Source: Gremmenia infestans
Taxonomy: Eukaryota; Ascomycota; Leotiomycetes; Helotiales; Hamatocanthoscyphaceae
NCBI GenBank assembly: GCA_032629725.1
Contig: JAFEVB010000015.1
Span: 248,001 to 312,000 of the forward strand
DNA: 64,000 nucleotides
Direction of reading: 5' to 3'
A model generated the notes under the pieces. It was given only the letters and a program-made list of their open reading frames with translations, ran no database searches and was not told where the DNA came from. Every line of letters starts with the position of its first letter. Position 1 is the stretch's first letter. Shown piece after piece: positions 36,776 to 48,975 of this stretch. The translations under genes were made by a program, and so were the position numbers.

Positions 36776-39257
36776 TCGGAAACTGTTTAGAACCGGGGAT
36801 AGTAGTAAACTTTAATTTACTAGAGAAGGCATTGGGAGATGGTGGCGACATCATTGGATTGAGAAGGATGCTGTGAAATTTATATGGCTTGGCATAATGA
36901 ACGAGTGTATAAAAGGAGTCTCGAAGCGCTATTCGAGATGCATCTGCAAATTAAAACGCACATTGGGAGAAGTACCTACATACGAGAAGTCTCAGGGAAG
37001 CAGTGATAGAATTCGAGCCAACTAGGCCGAATGATCTTCCAAGAGAGCTATGATCGAAACGGGCGTAAGAGGAGACGAAATGGACAAGTAGTACGGCAGA
37101 ATATCAGCTGTCAATTATCTAAAGACAGTCGATGAAAGTTGCGACGAAGATTCGAGTTTCGAAAGTGATACGCAAATGAAGTATAAAACATATGCTTTTG
37201 AAAGTCTAGGCGATGTTTATAGGTATTACTATTGCTATTCACATTTGTAAAGCGCATTCCGATATACACGTAGCTTTTTGTTTAGTTGGATTCGCTTGAT
37301 AATTTTGAGAGGGATTTGGCTTCTCCAGATATAAACTTTCGGGCTCCTTGAAGGGTTTGGAATAGATTCTCGATTCACCGCACTGCTTCACCCTTAACGG
37401 AGAATTTTGCATTCTTCGGCTATAAATGCAGACAAGCTACTAAGCAATAAGACCAAGAAAATATAAAGCGGAAGTACACATCTTTATGTACCAGAGGTAA
37501 TCAACCGAATAAGGAGGTAGAAAGGTGATGCATGCGTTATGTCAGTCTGTAGTTTATATCACAAGTTATATATTGACTCTTAGTATTATTAACTGTTTAT
37601 ATTAACAGGAATGAATTCGCTGTCAAGAATGTTCAGATGGTCGGCACTTGATAAAGAGACGACGAAAAGCCCTACCGGTAGTTTAAAAAGGTGCTCTTCA
37701 AAATCCACAGGACCATAGACTGGTTAGAAACTTTTACTGCTATGACATTTTTCCGGGTTCTACCAATAAGGTGTCTTTTTCGATGGCGCCAATGCTTTCT
37801 TCTAGGAGGTCGTAGATCGTAGTATAATAAATACTTTGTCTGGATGAACAGAACATTTATCATGCAGTATTGAATTCTCTCGTGGGTAAGGAATGGCGCG
37901 GGCTTGGTCCCGGCACAAAAGAAGGAGCAAGTCCCGGGTGAAAAGTAAAAGCTGACTGAAGTATAAAATGGATAAGAGATATAGGGTTGATCAAAATATC
38001 GTGGACTTTAATAAGATAGAGATGATGCGAAGATTGCATGAATGCGCTTGTTACCTACTGATCTACAAAAGCTTTGACATGACACTACTGCTATAGCAAG
38101 CACCTCTCCTTAGCAATAAGGGAGTAAAAGTGTAGAATGCTGATTAGTCGTTTGACATTGCTGTCAAGTTGATGTTTGCTGTTATTGATTTTCACACAGT
38201 CGAAACATGCCCCGACATCCTTAAAATTCTCTCTTTATCTTCAAAGTGTGCTACTTAGCCACCATACCTAGAGTATGATAGAGTATAAATTAATATACTA
38301 TTACATCTCACATTAGTTTCAGTGTTAGAGTCTTGCTGGGTTTAATGTCTAAGCGGCTGGATTCTTCCAATTGGACTGCGCAAGGGGTTTGACATGCATC
38401 TTAAGTTGAAATCCTCAAGTTCTTCATTTAATATTGTGTTTGCAGTAATACCAAAGTGACTAGAGCTGATATAAGAATGCGAGCGTCTAGTTAGAAAGGA
38501 TAGAGAAGTTTACAACTTAGGTATATTGGAAGTTGATACCGAAATAGAAGTCAAGCATTGATAGAGAACTTGAACGCGAACGAATAAAAATGAAAAATTG
38601 CAGGTCTTTAAAGCATTGCTCCTGTATCAACGATTAAGCTGAATATGGTCCCGTGCTGTAGTCAAGTTTGAGAATGCTGTCAGGTATGTTTCATTCATTC
38701 GTTTGTTCAAACTAGACGATGAGGGAAGGAAGGGAAGGGAAGGTATCAATACTCGGGTAAGGAAATTAAGTGGGATGACTTCAGGTTGGTTCAGGGGTAA
38801 GTACCTTAGCCTTAGCGTACCTATAGACCTAGGCCTAGCTAACTAATACTTCCTTCGCTTAAAACGCGTGATGGTTACTAAGTATCCCCACCCCATTTTT
38901 AGAAGCGTGACCCAGAATTATTACGTGGAAGGTGTAACTATTGAAGCATAAAAGGAAAGTCTGCAGCTTCAAATGTTGAGAGAATAGTGGGCAAATCAGT
39001 TTCGATTGTCGTCGTATAAAATGGTTTACCATCTACAAGGATTAAGGAGTGAAGGCTTGGCGAGAATGACGTAGATCGTCTCACAATTCCATGGCCAAGT
39101 CCATTGTTTGCGTGTCAACCTCCGTGCTTCCGGACCTCCAGGTTTTCAATCATCACCACATTGATCTATATCCCCTTCCTTCGCCTGCACCCAGATGCGA
39201 CATCTGATAGTGCAATGGTGATAATACAGCAACAACGATAATACCAGACATTCAATT

Positions 39258-40661
39258 ATGCCTGAAGTCATTCGCGGGAGCCTTGCGCTGGATCGGACTT
39301 CTTTTTCTCAACCTATAACCCATTCCGAATCACAACCAGAACCAATATCACCGACGAGTCCTATTGAACGACCACGAGTAACCTTTGACCAAAACCGCGA
39401 AGTCACGACCACCTCCCTCCCCACCATCCAAACACAGACCTCTCCGGCCCCCCGCCGTACAGTCTCCATCCGCCGGCACTCGTCCCACAACCAGCGACGA
39501 ACCCGCGATCTCGATGAAGAAGAACGCGATGCTTATTACGACAGCCGTGCAGCGACTCAACGAGAATACCGTCGGCGCGGAAGCACACTGCAATCCTACT
39601 ACCACCAACATCCCGAGCTCCTCCCCCAGCTTCCCTTCACCTTCCGCCACGGCTTCAAGCGATGGAAATTAGCCGGTTACATCGGGGTCATGGTCTTTGA
39701 CGCCTGCGTCGTGCCCATTCTGCTTTACTACTCCATGACATACGGCGGAAACGTGCAAGGCTACATCACATTTGCCGTCATTACAGCCATCTGGGGTGGT
39801 CCCACATACGTCGAATTTGCGGTGCGGAGTATCCGGCTCATCAAGAAGAAGCGGTTCTTTAAGCCGCTGGGCACGAATCAGAGATGGGCGTTTGATATCA
39901 CGAATTGGATACTGGTGCTTACTATTACGGTGGTGACTACGTTGCTGATTGTGGGCGCGGCGCCGCATATTGTGTTTTTGAGAGTACTATCGATGCCGGG
40001 GCCTGCTATCTTGTATTGTTTGGCTGGACCGATCTTCTTGATGAGTTTGTATAGTGCTTGTGGATGGAAAGCGCCGTTTCGGATCAGTTCGACGGCAAAG
40101 GGAGAGAAGGTCCATCCGGGTATCTTTTACATTGTGGAGGATATCGTGGCTGTTAATGCGGGAGGTGGAAGGCCATTCCGGGAGGGTTGGGCTGCTAGGT
40201 ATAATGCGAGTCCGATATTTAGGAAGATGATCCGAGACCAGTCGTGGTTCTGGTCTATTCCTGGACTGATAGTTGCTGTGGCATGTACGGTTGTTGTCTG
40301 CATACATCCTGTTCCCAAGGCGGTTGTGTACGGTATCGGTAAGTTCCTCAATCATCTCATGCTCATTTCATCAACTAACAACATGCTAGGATGGGCGGTT
40401 CCTTTTATTTGGGCGGGAATATGGGCCGCTATTACCGTAGCATGGGTAAAATCCGTCATGATCTACGAAAGGAAGAGCTGGGAAGAAGATGCCACGATAC
40501 TCGGAGAAGTCAAGAAGGAGACCGACCCATCGCAATCTTCTACTATAGGTGGGAAACCAGATGAGGATGTTAATACACCGAGAGAGCCTATGATGCATGA
40601 TGGAGGAGAGAGTGCCTCCCCGCCCTCCGACGGAATGGAAACGACTGTTCGAACCGCGTAA
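39258..40661 (+). CDS. Unknown fungal polytopic membrane protein
   Basis: Exons 39258-40338 and 40390-40661 give 450 residues. The intron is 51 bases (GTAAGT...CTAG), a multiple of three and without a stop, so retention would add 17 residues. Residues 1-135 are polar, Ser/Thr/Arg-rich and cytosolic-looking. Then come six or seven hydrophobic segments: GYIGVMVFDACVVPILLYY, VQGYITFAVITAIWG, WILVLTITVVTTLLIVGA, PAILYCLAGPIFLMSLYSA, SIPGLIVAVACTVVVCI and AVPFIWAGIWAAITVAW. The tail is acidic and Ser-rich. I do not recognise a named family; transport, sensing or lipid work are all possible. Confidence 0.8.
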   Translation: MPEVIRGSLALDRTSFSQPITHSESQPEPISPTSPIERPRVTFDQNREVTTTSLPTIQTQTSPAPRRTVSIRRHSSHNQRRTRDLDEEERDAYYDSRAATQREYRRRGSTLQSYYHQHPELLPQLPFTFRHGFKRWKLAGYIGVMVFDACVVPILLYYSMTYGGNVQGYITFAVITAIWGGPTYVEFAVRSIRLIKKKRFFKPLGTNQRWAFDITNWILVLTITVVTTLLIVGAAPHIVFLRVLSMPGPAILYCLAGPIFLMSLYSACGWKAPFRISSTAKGEKVHPGIFYIVEDIVAVNAGGGRPFREGWAARYNASPIFRKMIRDQSWFWSIPGLIVAVACTVVVCIHPVPKAVVYGIGKFLNHLMLISSTNNMLGWAVPFIWAGIWAAITVAWVKSVMIYERKSWEEDATILGEVKKETDPSQSSTIGGKPDEDVNTPREPMMHDGGESASPPSDGMETTVRTA

Positions 40662-41110
40662 AAGATGGCGACGCGTTCTTTTGTACTTTGTATATACGTT
40701 TAATACCCCTTGACGACGCCGGATACATTTGGCGAATAGAAATTACAATGCATGCATACTTTCCTCGCGCACAATCCCGCGGGTCGGTCCAATGCATACT
40801 TCAGTAAGGTGCCAAAGATCAGCAGCTAGTGTCATCCCATGATCTATAACAAATATTCATGTGTACTCTGTCAAAGTCAAGCTCAATCTTCCACTTGCAT
40901 TAATCACCTTGTTAGCAAAGAAAGGAATCACAGGGAGCGTTCCGGGGTTGTGAAATATCACTTCTGTCCCAGGGATGCTGTTCCTAGGACAGAGTCAGCC
41001 GCACATAATACAACACGTCGCGTGCTTCCTCTCCCCTGTTTCCCATTCCCACTCACCAATTAAGAAACACGCAGCCCTCGTACAGTATGTAGGCGATTTT
41101 CCAAACTCTA

Positions 41111-41119
41111 TACTCCGTA
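41111..41119 (+). repeat. TACTCCGTA motif
   Basis: Exact copy in intergenic DNA. Confidence 0.6.
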
Positions 41120-42071
41120 CTGCAAGTAGCGAGACAATTTAACCTCTCCTTACAATTTAACAAAGGACAAGGAAGGACGGGGCCGGCCGGCCCTTCATAC
41201 AGTGTTCCTTTAGCTACAGTACTGTACTACTGCTCGCGCATTCGCATGGTATTCCCTTGTTGGGAAGAAGGAGAGGTCATTTGTTGCATATCGTGAATTT
41301 GGGTACTTCGAGTCAGTGGGTGGTGGGCTGGGAGCGTCGAGTCATGGTATGGTGTATAGATGGTAGATGCGTGGCGTGTATGGCGGGGCCGTGGGGGGCG
41401 CGAGTCATTAGACGTTTGTTCGTTTATCTTTATATGCGTTGGAAAAAAAAAGGGGGGTGGGGGGAATTTGGATTTTTGTACGAAGTGAGGAGTGGGGGGT
41501 TGGTATTTTTGTTCCTGTTCTGTAGTGTTTGTGTTGGTGAATTTCTGGGGGGAGGCGGTGGTGGTTGGATTGGGGTGGGTGTATATGAGGAATGGATGGT
41601 GAATTGGATGAATGGACAGGGTATATGCGAATTGCAACGAATATCTGGGATCTTATTTGGGGTTTGGAGGCGTTGGAAATTGGAAGGGAAGTCAATACTC
41701 TCGGCAGTCAAAGCTTTGGTGATACTACGTACGTACGTGTGGGCTCTTTCGTTCATGACTCGTTGCACTGCATTACTTTTTAGTAAATGCGCACGCGACC
41801 TTTACTATTCTAGTGCAAGCAATGATTGCAAAAGAAAAGCACCAGTCTTGTGTCTCTCTGAAAAGAATCCAGTTAATCATTAAATGCGAAAGAACTCAGA
41901 GAAAATCTATATGTAGACTGCAACTGCGAAGTGCGGCAAGAAAGGGGCTCCGTGTGCTACCGTATGTGCCATATACATGACTCGCTCATCATGTAAGAAA
42001 TATGACCGGGTCAGCGGGTTTTGAGGCTCAATTTTCTTTCTTAGAGTGATTTGATCCTCGTGTATGTACAC

Positions 42072-42239
42072 TCACGACTCGAGGTACAAATTTGCGAAGT
42101 GCAACAAAGTAGAGTCAGGTCCTCTCTCTTCAGTATAGAGTGACCGAATTTGGAAGGGGGACTTAGGGGGACTTGGTCAGTATGTAACCACGACTCGAGG
42201 TACAAAATTGCGAAATGCAACAAAGCAGAGTAAAGCCTT
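42072..42239. repeat. Direct repeat pair of about 46 bases
   Basis: The sequence starting CACGACTCGAGGTACAAA and running through TTGCGAA, TGCAACAAAG and AGAGT occurs at about 42072 and again at about 42189, with a few mismatches. It is not explained by a gene. It may be a duplication or the ends of a small deleted element. Confidence 0.6.
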
Positions 42240-42289
42240 CTTTGGTACGGATTTAGAAGGAGCGGCTTGGTCACTGCTTAGCTGATGTT

Positions 42290-42298
42290 TACTCCGTA
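42290..42298 (+). repeat. TACTCCGTA motif
   Basis: Exact copy in intergenic DNA, 50 bases after the direct-repeat pair. Confidence 0.6.
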
Positions 42299-42638
42299 CG
42301 AACTAAGTGGGCCGGAGTGGGCTGGGAACTTGGGTTTACGTGTTGGGTTTAGGTCATGATCTTGCGAAGTGAAGCAGAATACCGTATACGGAGGGAGCTA
42401 CACGAATGGAACCAGCTGTTTTTGAACTGGGCCGCATACTGGAGTGAGACGAGAGATTGGGGTAGATAGGACTATGTCCCGTCGATTTCACTGTCAGAAT
42501 GGCAAGGCTGTTTTGGAACACGGTGCAAAGTAATAAATATACCTATTTAATTCCTGATTATCAAACTCCCTTTAATGGAAAAGAAAGCCAATTCCACTAG
42601 TATCATCATTATATCCAACTCAAACCAACCAGTCCTGA

Positions 42639-45234
42639 CTATCTCTTCGGTCTCGGTCCCGAAGGCAACCCAGCTCTTGGTCCGCTAGGAAGTCCAGGTC
42701 TCCCAGCTACGGTATTTATCCTCGAAATGCCCGGCGACTTCTGTGACGTCTGTGATCGGGCTCCAATAGTGTTATACCTCGCAATACCAGGTGACTTTTC
42801 AGGTACCTGTGGTCCAGTTCCAGTTCCACTTCCATTTTCTCTCCCTCCAACAGTATTATACCTCGAAACCCCCCTCTGAGCACCCGCTACATCCAAACCC
42901 AAACCCACACCCGCTTTACCAACCTTCAATTTGTTGACAAAAGGTTTTGCGCCGCTTCCAACTACTGCAGTGTTTTGTTTTGGCAAAGCAATAGCGATAT
43001 TTGGAGCAGCATTTCCTGCAAGCTGACCTCGCTCTTGCGCAAGCCCTGCAAAAGCAGCCTTGATCTTTTCCTCGGCTTTCTTCAGTTGTGCCTCTTTGGT
43101 CAAAGGCTCGTCGTCGTCAAAGTCCTCTCCGTCGTCCGCTGCTGTTATCTGCGCTGCTCTCTCTCGCTCTACACGCTGCTGTTGGACCATTCTTTCTTCT
43201 GCTATGCGTTGGGCTTCCATTCTGGCCACCTCCTCATATCTCAAACGTTCTTCACGCTCTTCTTCCGTTCGTCGCTCCCGCTCCTCGGTGATTCGTTCCT
43301 CTTCCATACGCTGCGCCTGCACTCTCATGTCTTCCTCGTATCGCAGTTGCTCTGCTCTTTCAACTTCGGCGAATCTTTCCTCTTCGATGCGCGCAGCTTC
43401 TAATCTCATATCTTCTTCATATCTCAGGCGCTCTTCTCTTTCGATTTCCGCGAGTCTTGCATCCTCTATACGCTCGGCTTCCAATCTTGCGGCCTCTTCA
43501 TCTGCCCACAATTGTTCTCTCTCTTTTGCCTCCCGCCTCTCTTGCCAGGCTCTTTGTTCCTCTTGTGCCCGCTCCTCTTCCAGTCTGGCCTCCTCCTCGT
43601 ATCTCATACTTTCCATGCTCTCCTCCTCGGAACGTCTCTGCTCCTTAGCAAAGGTCTCATCCTCAGTCCGTTGAGCTTCGAACCTAGCATCTTCCTCTTC
43701 CGCATCATACCGCAGACGTTCCGCTTCCATCTCCTCCTCATAGATCCTTACTTGAGAGTTCTGGTAATCAACCTCTTGTCGAGCCAACCGATCATCGTCC
43801 AAACGATCAAAGCTGTTCCTCTCATCTGCATCAGAGTCTCCATAATCACTCTCGTAATCGGATTGCCTCTCTCCTGCTTGTTCATTTTCTTCATTTTCTT
43901 CTTCTTTGATTCGCGCCTGCTCACGTTCCACCTCTGCCACGAATTGTTTCATCATCTCATCCTCTTCTGCAAGCTTTTTCTCCTCTATTTCAAATCTTTC
44001 CTCCTCTTCCCACATACGTCTTCGTTCTAACTCTATTTGCTCTTGCTGGGACTTGATCTGGTCGCTCATTTTTTGATATTCGGAAATCGTCGGTCCGGTG
44101 TACTGTTCCTCGTCTGTCTGAGCTACAGGGGACGACAAAGTACTCGCTTGTATCCTTCCCGTCAGCTCTGTTGAAACCATGATCGGCATCTTGATCAGTG
44201 CCGGCTCATCTACAAATGAGTTCTCGAGCCATGGCTTGACCTCTCCCACAGGCGACTTGGCGATCCTTCGATCCTTCATCGAATCTTTCCTAGATGCCGG
44301 GACAACTGTACTTGAGCTGAAATCCGTTCCCAGCATATCCATCAACGAATCGAGCTCACTGATAGACGGTTTCCCTTTCTTGGACACCTTCGCTTTTTCT
44401 ACGGGTGCTGGGGATGTTTGCATCATACTACTCATCAAGTCATCGAGCTGGCTGATGGATGCTTTCCCTCTCCTCGGACCCTTCTTCCATTCCCGAGGTC
44501 CGGATTCAGGTTTCACCGGCGGTTGAATTTCTGTTGGACTAGTTTGCAACATATTCATCAAGTCATCGAGTTCGCTAAGGGACGACTTTTTGGTTTGCTG
44601 TCCTGCAGGCTTTTCCGGAGGCGTGACAGCGGTCTCCGAAACAGAGGTTGCTTTCGCTGGCATCGTCGCCACAAGTGGAGTGGGTTCAATCTTCGTCCAT
44701 ACTGCTTTTGGAGCTGGGCTGGAGATCGAATCTGGATTTCCAGTACTCGGAGACGTTGCTTGCACGGGGGAATTGAGTTTAGCAGCCAAGGACAGATGTT
44801 GCTGATCCGCATTTTCATTTTCCCGCGTGTTTGCTGCCTCCTTATCAATCTTCGCCTGGGCAGCAGCAGCATATCCAAACATCTTCGCCACTCTAGACGC
44901 ATTCGAAGTCGAAGCCGACGTTTGCAATTGCAATCTATCGCGATCGTTCGCGCCAGGCACTGCTGGAATGCCATAAAGTTTCTTAGTCGGCACGGTGCTT
45001 GTGGACTGGACGTTAATTGACGTTAGTTCTAGCCTTTCTTTCCTTCCCGCATCTCGCGAGGTCATGATGCTTTTGGCTGGAAAGAATGAGGAATGTTATT
45101 TGTTCTCTCACCTTTTGAGGAATGGTTATTGGCGCGGGCGATGATTCCATTGCACCTGAACTTGATCCTGTCCCTGGCGTCCCTTCTTTCTTTTTCACGT
45201 ATGAGGTAAAATAGGCACCCCATCCTGTCGCCAT
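42639..45234 (-). CDS. Large coiled-coil protein with three LD motifs
   Basis: Exons 45234-45112 and 45005-42639 give 829 residues; the phase-0 join PQK|STST was chosen because the nearer acceptor leads to a stop. Three copies of an S-x-S-E/Q-LDxLM element occur at about residues 187-194 (LDDLMNML), 228-235 (LDDLMSSM) and 259-266 (LDSLMDML). These match the paxillin LD motif (LDxLLxxL), a helix that binds FAT- or vinculin-like helical bundles. Residues about 355-660 are a very long Glu/Arg-rich coiled coil. The C-terminus has three short repeats (SRYNTVGGR, ARYNTIGAR, SRINTVAGR) and a basic end. No LIM domain is present. A scaffold at a cytoskeletal or cortical site is a reasonable inference only. 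Confidence 0.82.
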
Positions 45235-46366
45235 CGTGAAGTGACTTCTTATCCTCCAATCCTCCTACGGTAAAGTTTCCACGGCTAGCTGGAACGTTGT
45301 TTCTTATAGTCATATAAACGTCGAGGCAAAAAAGGTACTGACTGCAAAAGAAGAAGAAGAAGATCTATTTAATTGTTTGTTTAGAAATGAAAATGAGGGG
45401 GGATTAAAGGTTTATAAATGATCTACAGATCCTGATACAAGTTTGAGACGAGAGGCGGCGGCAAGCGAAAAAGAAAAGGGGGGCGCGGTTGAAACAAGAG
45501 TTCGGGTTATGAAACAAATCACGGGACACTTGACACTAGAATACTGCACTGCGACTGATCCTGTACAATACTATAAAGTCGAGTAAGATTTAAGCGCTTA
45601 CTGTATATTATTGTCATAGTTCGGTGGGGAATTATTATAAAAGTTTTATTAAGTGAGATACCAGTACAGAAGCAGGAAGTTGGCGGCTGGGTTGGGAATA
45701 ACTTCAAGGGCACAGACTATTTCCGTAAGCGAGTGAGTAAGTGCAGTGCGATTCATAACATGATATACATAAAAGGAGTTCTGAATAGCTTGAGTATAGA
45801 TTGTTTTTACTAAGATTGGATATTTTTAGTAGGCTGTAAGTTCTAATTAACATGATTTTATACCGAGGTAAAAAGGTATCAGTACGAGTATTTCGTGGCG
45901 TGGTTGGTAATTATACGCTCGCCTATATTAACCCGGTCCGGTGCGGTGTTCATACTGTACTGTACTAACCCCTGAATCCTCGTAATCTCACTTCCCTTCA
46001 CTTCACTTCCCTCCACACCACTTCATCTCCAACCTCACCTCACCCACACCCCCACCATCCATACCCCCATGTCCACCAGCCTTACAACCGGTCTCGGAAT
46101 CCCCAGCGTTTAACTGTAAGGGGTTATTACAGTAGCGAGGACGGGAATCCTGTGTATAAATTGTCGCCGTTGGGGGGAATTGTCACGCTCCCGCCCGGTG
46201 AGTGGCTTGCTCTTTTCTTCTCTTTACCTTTCTTCCCTTTTTTCTTCTCTTCTTCCTTTTCCGGGTGCGTTGCGTGATTATATCATATCATCTCATTTAA
46301 TATCAAATTATATCAATCAACATATATCTATACCTATACCTATACCCATGCAAATACGCCACAAAC

Positions 46367-46452
46367 CTCTCTCCCTCTCTCCCTCTCTCCCTCTCTCCCT
46401 CTCTCCCTCTCTCCCTCTCTCCCTCTCCCCTCTCCCCCCCTCTCTCTCTCTC
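46367..46452 (+). repeat. CTCTCCCT octamer microsatellite
   Basis: About eight near-perfect copies of CTCTCCCT run into a C-run and a CT run. Strand-biased polypyrimidine of this kind can form triplex DNA. Confidence 0.85.
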
Positions 46453-46690
46453 GCACCCACCCATCTATCAAAACCGCAGAGAAACCTCCATCCCGCCCTG
46501 CCCCGCCCAGCGCACAGGAATGTTAATCCAAGCCAGCGCATGTAATCTCCTACGCACAGTACTAGTACGCAGTCCGTCTATATACAGCATCTGCATCCCA
46601 CAGATGCGCGTAGCGTAGCGTATGATTGATTGATGGACAGCTAAGGAGAGGAGAGCCGGGAATAACGCGGCGGCGTACGGCGTACTGGAA

Positions 46691-46715
46691 GGCTGGGCTG
46701 GGCTGGGCTGGGCTG
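46691..46715 (+). repeat. (GGCTG)5 repeat
   Basis: Five perfect copies of GGCTG. Confidence 0.85.
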
Positions 46716-47178
46716 CGTGGGGTGTTTGGATGGATGGACGAGGAAGAGGGTTCGGGGTTGGATGCGCGGGACTTGGGGGGTGGGGAGTAGGTGGTGGGTG
46801 GAGATTTGGCTTGGTTGGGGTGCTTGGTTGGGGTGTTGGTTGGGGTGTTGGGAGGAAGGAAGAGGAGGGGATTTGCGTGTGATGATGATAATGATATGGT
46901 ATAAGGAAGGAATAAATAGACAAGTGATGAGAATAATGAAGTTAAGAGTAGGATTTTGGTGGGGTTGGTGGTATATTTGTAAGTTATATATGTGTATATA
47001 TATATATGCTGCTTCTATTAAATTTTAGTATGCCTTTACGGAAAGCAAAGGAATTCGTACGTGCTTGAGATATGGTATCTAAAACGTCTCGTAGGCCGTA
47101 TAAACAATTTCTACCTTGGGTATGTATTGCACACCCTAGTGGACCCTGTATCCTTCTGCAAACGCCGTCTATGGTATT

Positions 47179-48975
47179 TTACAATCCTCCCTTTTCCAAG
47201 TCCCTCTTCGGATCTCCTTTTGATTTCTTCCCCTGCTCAGCATCAGCTGCTGGTCTAACCTCTGCCTTTTCAATATTATCAGCATCAACCACCTCAAGCT
47301 GAACCCCTTGGACTGGAACCCCTTCTTCGGTCGCTGTACTCTCGGAACTGGAGTGATGGCTGTTGCTGCTCACGCTAGTCGAATCAGCTCCCTGAGCTAG
47401 CTCCCATGGAGCTTCTTGCTCGACGTTCAAATGCCCGGGCGTGGGGGCGAATTTAGATCGTTTTCGAATGCCTTCTCCGTATTTGTAGAATATGAATGGG
47501 ATGGGTGCCAGTAGGACGGCTACACCGCCAATCAACGAGCCACCGCCGCCGACTCCAAGCGCATCGAACATGTACTGTGTGAATAGTGGTGCGGCGGCAC
47601 CACCAGCGGATCGACATACCGTGTTCGCGGCGAGAGCGCTGGCGGCGTACACAAGATACGAGTCGGTCAGGTAGTTGAGATAGGCTACAAAGATGAGGAT
47701 GATTGATTGACCGAGGAATACTCCGGCGAGTGTGGGAACGATCCAGTGCACACTGTTGTATTCCCCACTCCATGCGAACCCTGGAATAACGTGAGTAAAG
47801 GTCCTGTAAATGGGAATGTGCAAGTAGGTCTACTTACAGAACATGGTTATAGGGAACAGAACTCCAGCAACCATTGCGACTTCCAATCTATCCTCTGGGC
47901 GACCTACGTATCCGGCCGCCTGCTTTTTTCTGTCTCGCGCAGAGATAGTAAATATCACCGCCCCACCAAGGCAAGCTCCGACAGCAGTCCCAAGCAATGG
48001 AAGCTCACCAACGCCAGAATTCCACCCTCGCTTCTGCTGGAAAACGATAGGATAGATGGTGAACAGCATGTAGAGCAGGGTGTAGACAACCGACAGGTAT
48101 ATAGCGACGAACAGCGATATCGGATCGACGAGGATCTTCCATGGTCTGGTAAGAGCAACGCGGAAAATGCCCCCCAGCGACCGATCGGTCTGCTCCACGG
48201 GCGCTTGAACGTTTTCGTATCCAGGAATCTTCAGTCGTCTGAGCCGTTTCGCCTTGTTCAACAGAACTTGAGTAGGCAAAGTCTCGGGGATCGTGAACAT
48301 CAAAAGCTCTGTTACCCCCGCGAAAATAAGCATCACATAAAAATCCCACCGCCAATTCTCTTTGAGTTCCAGGAATCCCGCAATGACTGGCCCCAATGCA
48401 GGCCCGACAAAGGTCATCATGGAGAACAGCGCCATGGCATTTCCTCGTTCGATAGACCCCCATATATCGGCCAAGACACCCGGAGCGTTGGATAGCGGCG
48501 AGCTAGCAAAAGTGCCGGTAAGGAAGCGTCCGATAAGAAGCGCGGCGAAGTTGTTCGCGAAGGCGCAGAGGAAGGTAAAAATGAGGTATCCGGTGAACGA
48601 GATGTAGAAAACCCATCTCCGGCCATAGAACTCGGAAAGGGGAGCCCAGAACAGAGGCCCGAAACAATATCCCAGTAGAAAGAGGGTTACGACCAGTCCA
48701 ACAGCCTCTTGCGAAACGTTAAATTCTTCTTTGATGCCCTCGAGGGTGCCCGAAGGGCCTGAGGAGGCAAAGGTAGCATTGACGACCAGAAGGACGGACA
48801 CTACCGTGATGTACCAGCGGCGTGCTGTAGACCAGTTCTTGGGGTTCTCAATGTCATTTGGAGAAAAGTCGAGCTGGCCTTTGTGGTTCAGATGTAGCGT
48901 TTCGCCGGCTGCGAAGGCCTTGGAACGATAGGGCTTGGCGGCAGGCCGAGACAACAGCCGTTCAAGGCGTTCCAT
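47179..48975 (-). CDS. MFS drug/polyamine exporter (DHA1 type)
   Basis: A predicted proton antiporter of the DHA1 family, whose fungal members export drugs, polyamines or toxic metabolites. Exons 48975-47838 and 47780-47179 give 579 residues; the join makes MFCWFAWSG. The cytosolic N-terminus ends in the family block DIENPKNWSTARRWYI. Motif A is read in PLFWAPLSEFYGRRWVF, and LIGRFLTGTFASSPLSNAPG and GPALGPVIAGF (antiporter motif C region) follow. About 12 membrane segments, with a central loop after TM6 (KAKRLRRL). The C-tail is long, acidic and Ser-rich. The start is the first in-frame ATG. The substrate is unknown. Confidence 0.92.

Larger units (their letters stand above)
35859..39257. 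other. Gene desert, 3.4 kb
   Basis: AT-rich, with no supported gene or RNA. It contains a TACTCCGTA at 36437, an 11-base inverted repeat at 36733-36775, a GGAAG-rich patch near 38725 and the promoter of the next gene. Short open frames here lack domain signals. Confidence 0.45.
40662..42638. other. Intergenic region, 2 kb
   Basis: Convergent 3' flanks of the membrane protein and the LD-motif gene. It contains TACTCCGTA at 41111 and at 42290, a strand-biased T/G-rich block at 41280-41600 and a near-perfect direct repeat at about 42072 and 42189. The 208-codon frame across the T/G-rich block has no ATG at its start and is compositional. Confidence 0.45.
45235..47178. other. Intergenic region, 1.9 kb
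   Basis: Upstream of the LD-motif gene and downstream of the MFS exporter. It holds C/T-rich DNA (45985-46060), the CTCTCCCT octamer array at 46367, a GGCTG pentamer array at 46691, a TTGGGGTG-rich block at about 46800-46850 and a TA-repeat near 46990. No gene is supported. Confidence 0.45.

Noticed and set aside
41257..41883. 208-codon plus-strand frame
   Set aside because: No ATG at its start, biased T/G-rich sequence, Trp/Gly-rich product with no family resemblance.
43060..44526. Plus-strand frames of up to 204 codons opposite the LD-motif gene
   Set aside because: Ser/Leu-rich mirror of Glu/Arg-rich coiled-coil codons on the minus strand; no domain.
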